Assembly: GCF_019844075.1 (NCBI RefSeq)
Contig: NZ_CP081964.1
Location: 3,720,001 to 3,784,000, forward strand
Source of the DNA: Curtobacterium sp. TC1
Lineage (GTDB): Bacteria > Actinomycetota > Actinomycetes > Actinomycetales > Microbacteriaceae
Length of the DNA: 64,000 nucleotides
Reading direction: 5' to 3'
This document shows positions 58,687 to 64,000 of this stretch, one piece after another; position 1 is the stretch's first letter, and every line of letters begins with the position of its first letter. The position numbers and the translations under genes were made by a program. Under the pieces are notes generated by a model. That model saw only the letters and a list, made by a program, of their open reading frames with translations, had not been told where the DNA came from and made no database searches.

Positions 58687-59229
58687 TCACACGAGCGCGC
58701 CGACCGACGCGAGGCCCGCGCGCAGCAGGGCACCGCGGCCACCCTCCATGTCGTCGGCGACACCGTCGGACGCGGCTTCCATCGGGGTCATCCAGGTGAG
58801 CTCGAGGGCGTCCTGCCGGGGCTCGCACGTGCCGGTCACCGGGACGACGTAGGCCAGCGAGATCGCGTGCTGCCGCTCGTCGGTGTAGACGGAGGCGCCG
58901 GGGAGCGGGAAGTACTCGGCCACGGTGAACGGCGTCGGGCTCGACGGCAGCTGCGGGAACGCCATCGGCCCGAGGTCCTTCTCGAGGTGGCGGAAGAGCG
59001 CCGTGCGGATGGACTCGCCGAACATCACACGACCGGACACCAGGGTGCGCACGATCGAACCGCTCGGGGCCACGCGCAGGAGCACCCCGACCTCGGTCAC
59101 GACGCCGAGCCCGTCGGTGCGGACGGGGATCGCCTCGACGTAGCAGATGGGGAGTCGACGACGCGCGTTGGCGAGTTCCTCGTCGGACAGCCAGCCGGAG
59201 TCGGGGTCGGGGGTTTGCAACGAGGCCAT
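58687..59229 (-). CDS. NUDIX-like (DUF4916) protein
   Basis: 180 residues. WLSDEELANARRRLPICYVE, VGVLLRVAPSGSIVRTLVSG and the NUDIX-position segment SIRTALFRHLEKDLGPMAF match the DUF4916 branch of NUDIX proteins in actinobacteria. The NUDIX box GxxxxxExxxxREUxEE is degenerate, so hydrolase activity is doubtful. A -10-like TAGACA lies 6 nt before the ATG. Confidence 0.75.
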   Translation of the reverse strand: MASLQTPDPDSGWLSDEELANARRRLPICYVEAIPVRTDGLGVVTEVGVLLRVAPSGSIVRTLVSGRVMFGESIRTALFRHLEKDLGPMAFPQLPSSPTPFTVAEYFPLPGASVYTDERQHAISLAYVVPVTGTCEPRQDALELTWMTPMEAASDGVADDMEGGRGALLRAGLASVGALV

Positions 59230-59302
59230 GCACCGTGTCTACCAGGGACGGCGTCGAGTTCGGCGGAAGGCGCGGGACTTGGGGACGGTTAGCGTTGTCC
59301 AC

Positions 59303-59920
59303 ATGATCGATGCAGACCTGGTGCAGTGGACGCGTCCCGCGGAGGAACGCGCGGGGACCCCGCTGCTCGTGACCATGCACGGCGTGGGGTCGAACGAGCA
59401 CGACCTGCTCGGACTCGCCCCCGCGCTGCCGGCAGCCTGGACGATGGCGTCGCTGCGGGCACCGATGCCGTGGGGGCAGGGGTTCAGCTGGTACCCGCTC
59501 GGCACACCCGGTTCCCCTGCACTCGAGCCCGTCGACGGCGCGGCCGCCGGGGTGCTCGCGTGGATCGACTCCGTCGCCGCCGACCACCCGCGGATCGGGC
59601 TGCTCGGGTTCTCGCAGGGCGGGTCGATGGCGCTCCAGCTGCTGCGTGCGCGACCGGCTGCGTTCGCGTTCGCGGTGTCGCTCTCCGGGTTCGTCGTGCC
59701 GGGGGCGACGGACTCGCGTGACGAGGCCGTCGCCGACGTCCGACCGCGGGTGTTCCTCGGGCACGGCGACCTCGACCCGGTGATCCCGGCCGAGGCCACC
59801 GCGCGCACGCAGGCGTGGGCGGCGGCGAACACCACCGTGACGGACCGGACGTACGAAGGGCTGCCGCACGCGGTGTCGGCAGCGGAACTGGCGGACGTGG
59901 CGGCGTTCATCGGCGGGTAG
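59303..59920 (+). CDS. Phospholipase/carboxylesterase (alpha/beta hydrolase)
   Basis: 205 residues. LLVTMHGVGSNEHDLLGLAP gives the oxyanion region and IGLLGFSQGGSMALQLLRAR the nucleophile Ser (GFSQG). GHGDLDPVIP carries the Asp, and EGLPHAVS the His. This matches the carboxylesterase-2 group that acts on short acyl esters. Leaderless pattern: TAGCGT at 59290-59295 is 7 nt before the ATG. Confidence 0.9.
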   Translation: MIDADLVQWTRPAEERAGTPLLVTMHGVGSNEHDLLGLAPALPAAWTMASLRAPMPWGQGFSWYPLGTPGSPALEPVDGAAAGVLAWIDSVAADHPRIGLLGFSQGGSMALQLLRARPAAFAFAVSLSGFVVPGATDSRDEAVADVRPRVFLGHGDLDPVIPAEATARTQAWAAANTTVTDRTYEGLPHAVSAAELADVAAFIGG

Positions 59921-59943
59921 GGGCGCGGGGTTCGGCGCGCTCG

Positions 59944-59994
59944 GTGAGCAGCAATGGTCGGGTCCGACGTGCGGACTCGACCATTGCTGCTCAC
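59944..59994. repeat. 51-nt palindrome between convergent genes
   Basis: Perfect 17-bp inverted repeat (59944-59960 and 59978-59994, outer arm GTGAGCAGCAATGGTCG). Inside it are one G-T pair, five more base pairs and a 5-nt centre (ACGTG). It lies 24 nt after the esterase stop. It could be a bidirectional terminator or a mobile palindromic repeat. Confidence 0.75.
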
Positions 59995-60002
59995 GATGTG
60001 GA

Positions 60003-60042
60003 CGGGAGGCACGGGGCGGGCTGGCACCGGGCCCCCTGTCCG
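60003..60042. repeat. 40-nt palindromic repeat, copy 2
   Basis: Matches 34594-34633 at 34 of 40 positions with no gap; CTGGCACCGGGCC is identical in both. The inverted-repeat arms are less well kept than in copy 1. It ends directly at the padR stop. Confidence 0.6.
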
Positions 60043-60699
60043 TCAGTCGGCGAGGATCTGCAGCAGGTCCTTGCGGAGCTTGTCGACCTTGGCGGTGGCG
60101 GCCTTGGCCTGGTCCTCCGTCGCGGTCGTGCGGTACATCTGCAGGACGCCCATGGTCTTCCGGAGCGCCTCGAAGAACTCGCGCTGCGCGTCCGGGATCC
60201 CGGGCGCCGCGTCGAGTGCCGCCGCGATCTCGTCGGCCTTCGCCTCGGCCTCGGCCTTGCCGGCGTCGGTGAGCTCGAAGAGCGTCTTGCGGCCGTCGCC
60301 CGACGAGACCACGAGGTCTTCGTCGACGAGCTGCTGGAGGGTCGGGTAGACCGAGCCCGGGCTCGGCTTCCACGCGCCGCCGGTGCGCTCGGCGATGGTC
60401 TTGATCACGGCGTAGCCGTTCTGCGGCCCCTCGGCCAGCAGGCCGAGGATCGCGAGACGGACGTCACCGCGGCGGCGGCGTTCGCGACCGAAGCCGGGTC
60501 CGCCGAAGCCACCGAAGCCAGGGCCGAAGCCCATGCCCGGCCCGAAGCCCGGGCCGAAGCCACGGCCGCCTCGGCCGCCGTGCTCGTGGTCACCGCGGTC
60601 GCGGCCGGGGAAGCCGGCGCCGTGGTGCTGCCGCGCGCCGCCGAACCGGGGGCCGCGCGGGTGGTGGTTGCTGTCGTTGTCGTCGTGCATGGGGCGCAT
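60043..60699 (-). CDS. PadR-family regulator with His/Gly-rich N-terminus
   Basis: 218 residues. The PadR winged helix begins near residue 78 (GDVRLAILGLLAEGPQNGYA) and shows WKPSPGSVYPTLQQLVDEDL; a long helical region follows for dimerisation. Residues 1-75 are unusual: rich in His, Asp, Gly, Phe and Arg (DNDSNHHPRGPRF, GFGPGFGPGMGFGPGF), perhaps metal-binding or disordered. The ATG at 60697-60699 follows GGAAGGA. A strong promoter with palindromic sequence suggests autoregulation. Confidence 0.9.
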   Translation of the reverse strand: MRPMHDDNDSNHHPRGPRFGGARQHHGAGFPGRDRGDHEHGGRGGRGFGPGFGPGMGFGPGFGGFGGPGFGRERRRRGDVRLAILGLLAEGPQNGYAVIKTIAERTGGAWKPSPGSVYPTLQQLVDEDLVVSSGDGRKTLFELTDAGKAEAEAKADEIAAALDAAPGIPDAQREFFEALRKTMGVLQMYRTTATEDQAKAATAKVDKLRKDLLQILAD

Positions 60700-60776
60700 G
60701 GTGCGTCCTTCCTTGGTGCTGAGTCGGCTCGCGACCGGTCTGACTGGTTTCGTCTTCGTCGTATCGCGATGTGTTT

Positions 60777-60806
60777 ACGATAGATCGCTAAGTGTCGCTC
60801 TGTCAA
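60777..60806 (-). promoter_or_regulatory. padR promoter and candidate operator
   Basis: On the minus strand, TTGACA (60801-60806), an 18-nt spacer, then TATCGT (60777-60782). The spacer and downstream bases hold overlapping short palindromes (CGATCTATCG and, further on, ATCGCGAT), which could be the PadR binding site. Confidence 0.65.
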
Positions 60807-60860
60807 GGGGTACCTCGCACTGGGCCTGCTGTCGGGGGTGCCGGGCAGGATGGGCGGACC

Positions 60861-63800
60861 ATGACGGACGTCTTCGAGCGCTTCTCCCCCGCGACCGCGG
60901 AGTGGTTCCGGGGCGCGTTCGACGCCCCGACCCCGGCACAGGCGGGCGCCTGGGACGCCATCTCGACGGGACAGCACGCACTCGTCATCGCACCGACCGG
61001 TTCCGGCAAGACCCTGGCCTCGTTCCTGTGGTCGATCGACCGGCTCATCAGCGCGACGGATCGCCCACCGGCCAAGCAGCGCACGCGGGTCCTGTACGTC
61101 TCGCCGCTCAAGGCCCTCGGCGTCGACGTCGAGCGGAACCTGCGCAGCCCGCTCGTCGGGATCACGCAGACGGCCCGGCGGCTCGGCACCGAACCACCAG
61201 AGGTCACCGTCGGGGTGCGCAGCGGTGACACCCCGTCCTCGGACCGGCAGAGGCTGCTCCGCCAGCCGCCGGACATCCTCATCACGACGCCCGAGTCGCT
61301 GTACCTCATGCTCACCTCGCAGGCACGCGAGACCCTGGTCAACGTCGACACCGTCATCGTGGACGAGGTGCACGCCGTCGCCTCGACCAAGCGCGGGGCA
61401 CACCTGGCCGTCTCGCTCGAGCGCCTCGACGACCTGCTCGACAAGCCCGTGCAGCGCATCGGGCTGTCCGCAACGGTCCGACCGCCGGAAGAGGTCGCGC
61501 GGTTCCTCGGGGGTCGGGCGCCGGTGACGATCATCGCCCCGCCGGCGCAAAAGACCTTCGACCTGCGGGTCGTCGTGCCGGTCGACGACATGGCCGAGCT
61601 CGGTGCTCCACCGGTCGGTGCGGACGCGTCCGACGCACCGTCGAACGGTTCCATCTGGCCGCACGTCGAAGAACGCGTGGTCGACCTCGTCGAGGAGCAC
61701 CGGTCGACGATCGTGTTCGCGAACTCGCGGCGTCTGGCCGAGCGACTCACCGCGCGGCTCAACGAGATCCACGAAGAGCGCGTCCTCGCTGCGTCGGCTC
61801 CGGCCGAGGCCGCCGACGCGCTGGTCCCGGCGGGGGCCTCGCCGGCCGACGACGGGCTGCCGGTGGCGCGGGGTCGCCCGCAGTCACCCGCGCGGACCTC
61901 GGCACACGCGGTCGCACCCCAGGGCGCGAAGCGACCGCCGGCGCAGGTGATCGGCGCGTCCGGGCAGACCGGTGGCGGCGGCTCGGACACTGCAGTGCCC
62001 GTGCTCGCCCGAGCCCACCACGGCTCGGTGTCGAAGGACCAGCGCGCGATCATCGAGGACGACCTGAAGTCCGGTCGGCTGCGGTGCGTGGTCGCGACGA
62101 GCTCGCTCGAGCTCGGGATCGACATGGGCGAGGTGGACCTCGTCGTCCAGGTCGAGGCACCGCCCTCGGTCGCGAGCGGCCTGCAGCGCGTCGGCCGTGC
62201 CGGGCACCAGGTGGGCGAGATCTCCCGAGGGGTGCTCTTCCCGAAGCACCGCGCCGACCTCGTCAACAGTGCGGTCACGGTGGAACGGATGGTCACGGGG
62301 CAGATCGAGTCGATCTCGGTGCCGGCGAACCCCCTCGACGTCCTGGCGCAGCACACGGTCGCGGCCGGGGCGATCGACACCGTCGACGTCGAGCACTGGT
62401 TCGACCTGGTCCGACGCAGCGCCCCGTTCAGCGGCCTGCCCCGCTCGGCGTTCGACGCCACGCTCGACCTGGTGACCGGACGGTACCCGAGCGACGAGTT
62501 CGCCGAACTCCGCCCGCGGCTGGTGTGGGACCGCGTGCACGGCACCCTGACCGGACGCCCCGGCGCCCAGCGCCTCGCGGTGACGAGCGGCGGCACGATC
62601 CCGGACCGCGGCATGTTCGGCGTGTTCATGGTCGGCGAGAAGGCGTCGCGCGTCGGCGAGCTGGACGAGGAGATGGTCTACGAGTCGCGCGTCGGCGACG
62701 TCTTCGCCCTCGGTGCGACGAGCTGGCGCATCGAGGAGATCACCCACGACCGGGTCATCGTGAGCCCGGCGTTCGGACAGCCCGGCCGGGTGCCGTTCTG
62801 GAAGGGCGACGGCATCGGCCGCCCCGCAGAACTCGGTCGTGCGACCGGGGCGTTCGTGCGCGAGGTCGAGGGCTCCTCGGACGACGACGCCCGCGCCCGG
62901 GTCGCCGCCGGTGGCCTCGACGAGCGCGCCGTCACGAACCTGCTGACCTTCCTGCGCGACCAGCGCGCGGCCACCGGCCACGTGCCGAACGACACCACGC
63001 TCGTGGTCGAGCGCTTCCGCGACGAACTCGGCGACTGGCGGCTCATCCTGCACTCGCCGTACGGCATGCAGGTGCACGCACCGTGGGCCCTGGCGGTCGC
63101 GGCGCGGCTGCGCGAACGGCACGGCATCGACGGCGACGCGATGGCCGCCGACGACGGCATCGTGGTGCGCATCCCCGAGACCGACGCCGAACCGCCGGGT
63201 GCTGACCTGTTCGTGTTCGAGCGCGACGACCTCGAAGCGCTCGTCACCGACGAGGTCGGCGGGTCAGCGCTGTTCGCCGCGCGGTTCCGCGAGTGTGCGG
63301 CGCGCGCCCTGCTGCTGCCCCGGCGGAACCCCGGGCAGCGATCGCCCCTGTGGCAGCAGCGGCAGCGGGCCTCGCAGCTGCTCGAGGTGGCCCGGAAGTA
63401 CCCGTCGTTCCCGATCGTGCTCGAGACCGTGCGCGAGGTGCTGCAGGATGTCTACGACGTGCCCGCCCTGCTCGGGATCGCCGACGAGATCGCCGGTCGT
63501 CGCATCCGCCTGGTCGAGACCGAGACCGAGACCCCGTCGCCCTTCGCCCGCTCGATCCTGTTCGGGTACGTGGCCGCGTTCATGTACGAGGGCGACTCCC
63601 CGCTCGCCGAACGCCGGGCGGCGGCACTCTCGCTCGACTCGACGCTGCTCGGCGAGCTGCTCGGTCGCGCCGAGCTGCGGGAGCTGCTCGACCCGGCGGT
63701 CATCGCCTCGGTGGAGCAGGACCTGCAGCGACTGTCACCGGACCGTCGCGCCCGCGACGCCGAGGGGCTCGTCGACGTGCTGCGGCTCGTCGGCGCGCTC

Positions 63801-64000
63801 GACCTCGACGAAGCCGTCGACCGGAGCTGGCTGGCGGCGTCGGACGACCGCTCCGCCGCTGCGACCGAGGTGCAGACGGTGCTCACCGCGCTCGAACGGG
63901 ACCGCCGCGTCCTGTCGTTCTCGCACGCCGGAGCCACCCGCTGGGCCGTCATCGAGGACGCCTCGCGCCTGCGCGACGCGCTCGGGGTCCCGTTGCCGAT
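60861..64000 (+). CDS. lhr: Lhr-like ATP-dependent helicase (partial)
   Basis: The first 1046 residues of a large SF2 helicase, cut by the right edge; complete Lhr proteins are about 1500 residues. Motifs: TPAQAGAWDAISTGQHAL, Walker A APTGSGKT, DEVH, SAT, VVATSSLELGIDMGEVDLVV and QRVGRAGH, then the WH and Lhr-core domains. Lhr unwinds DNA and RNA-DNA hybrids and is linked to DNA repair. A low-complexity insert of about 60 residues (ASAPAEAADALVPAGASPAD) sits between the two RecA folds. A -10-like CAGGAT lies 9 nt before the ATG. Confidence 0.93.
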   Translation, partial: MTDVFERFSPATAEWFRGAFDAPTPAQAGAWDAISTGQHALVIAPTGSGKTLASFLWSIDRLISATDRPPAKQRTRVLYVSPLKALGVDVERNLRSPLVGITQTARRLGTEPPEVTVGVRSGDTPSSDRQRLLRQPPDILITTPESLYLMLTSQARETLVNVDTVIVDEVHAVASTKRGAHLAVSLERLDDLLDKPVQRIGLSATVRPPEEVARFLGGRAPVTIIAPPAQKTFDLRVVVPVDDMAELGAPPVGADASDAPSNGSIWPHVEERVVDLVEEHRSTIVFANSRRLAERLTARLNEIHEERVLAASAPAEAADALVPAGASPADDGLPVARGRPQSPARTSAHAVAPQGAKRPPAQVIGASGQTGGGGSDTAVPVLARAHHGSVSKDQRAIIEDDLKSGRLRCVVATSSLELGIDMGEVDLVVQVEAPPSVASGLQRVGRAGHQVGEISRGVLFPKHRADLVNSAVTVERMVTGQIESISVPANPLDVLAQHTVAAGAIDTVDVEHWFDLVRRSAPFSGLPRSAFDATLDLVTGRYPSDEFAELRPRLVWDRVHGTLTGRPGAQRLAVTSGGTIPDRGMFGVFMVGEKASRVGELDEEMVYESRVGDVFALGATSWRIEEITHDRVIVSPAFGQPGRVPFWKGDGIGRPAELGRATGAFVREVEGSSDDDARARVAAGGLDERAVTNLLTFLRDQRAATGHVPNDTTLVVERFRDELGDWRLILHSPYGMQVHAPWALAVAARLRERHGIDGDAMAADDGIVVRIPETDAEPPGADLFVFERDDLEALVTDEVGGSALFAARFRECAARALLLPRRNPGQRSPLWQQRQRASQLLEVARKYPSFPIVLETVREVLQDVYDVPALLGIADEIAGRRIRLVETETETPSPFARSILFGYVAAFMYEGDSPLAERRAAALSLDSTLLGELLGRAELRELLDPAVIASVEQDLQRLSPDRRARDAEGLVDVLRLVGALDLDEAVDRSWLAASDDRSAAATEVQTVLTALERDRRVLSFSHAGATRWAVIEDASRLRDALGVPLP

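Overview
The window is GC-rich actinobacterial chromosome. The ribosomal protein sequences, an S12 and an RpoB that both start with TTG, many GTG starts and the accessory gene families all point to Microbacteriaceae, probably Curtobacterium or a close relative. The family placement is an inference from protein resemblance; no 16S gene is present.

Bases 1-17.9 kb (minus strand) hold the translation superoperons, read from right to left: rpsL-rpsG-fusA-tuf (str), then rpsJ to rpsQ (S10) and rplN to secY (spc). Two unrelated genes sit between tuf and rpsJ: a poxvirus-type topoisomerase IB and a DarT-like (DUF4433) ADP-ribosyltransferase with no DarG partner. The spc operon lacks rpsN (S14); a strong hairpin lies between rplE and rpsH where that gene usually sits. 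S5, S3 and L29 carry long low-complexity extensions.

Bases 18-33 kb (minus strand) start with three membrane proteins of unknown role. A complete monoderm type IV pilus locus follows, in transcription order pilB-pilT-pilC, pilA, pilV-pilW-pilX-pilD-pilM-pilN-pilO. It encodes extension and retraction ATPases, platform protein, major pilin, three minor-pilin-like proteins, prepilin peptidase and the PilMNO alignment complex. There is no secretin, as expected without an outer membrane. pilA is bracketed by two strong hairpins, and the regions upstream of pilA and pilB share a C-rich sequence placed at nearly the same distance from a -10-like hexamer. The cluster lies between rpoC and rpsL, which are close together in many actinobacteria.

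Bases 33-42.5 kb hold a tandem-GNAT acetyltransferase, a VOC protein, and rpoC and rpoB. The rpoB promoter (TGGACA, 18-nt spacer, TATGAT) has an inverted repeat over its -10 box and a divergent promoter-like sequence beside it.

Bases 42.5-64 kb are a mixed region of small operons: a LuxR-type two-component system with a membrane protein, a spermidine-synthase-like methyltransferase fold, a TPR protein coupled to a SprT-like protease, a CGNR regulator, an Nramp manganese transporter with an MntR-like operator, DUF427, ComB-like, GNAT, alpha-carbonic anhydrase, SRPBCC, DUF1684, GntR, GH114, a DEAD-box helicase, CsbD, NUDIX/DUF4916, a carboxylesterase, PadR, and Lhr (cut by the right edge). Many genes here show TANNNT 6-8 nt before the start codon and no ribosome binding site, the signature of leaderless transcripts. 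Convergent gene ends carry long palindromes, and one 40-nt repeat occurs twice with 34 of 40 positions identical. I found no tRNA, rRNA, CRISPR array, insertion sequence or integrase.
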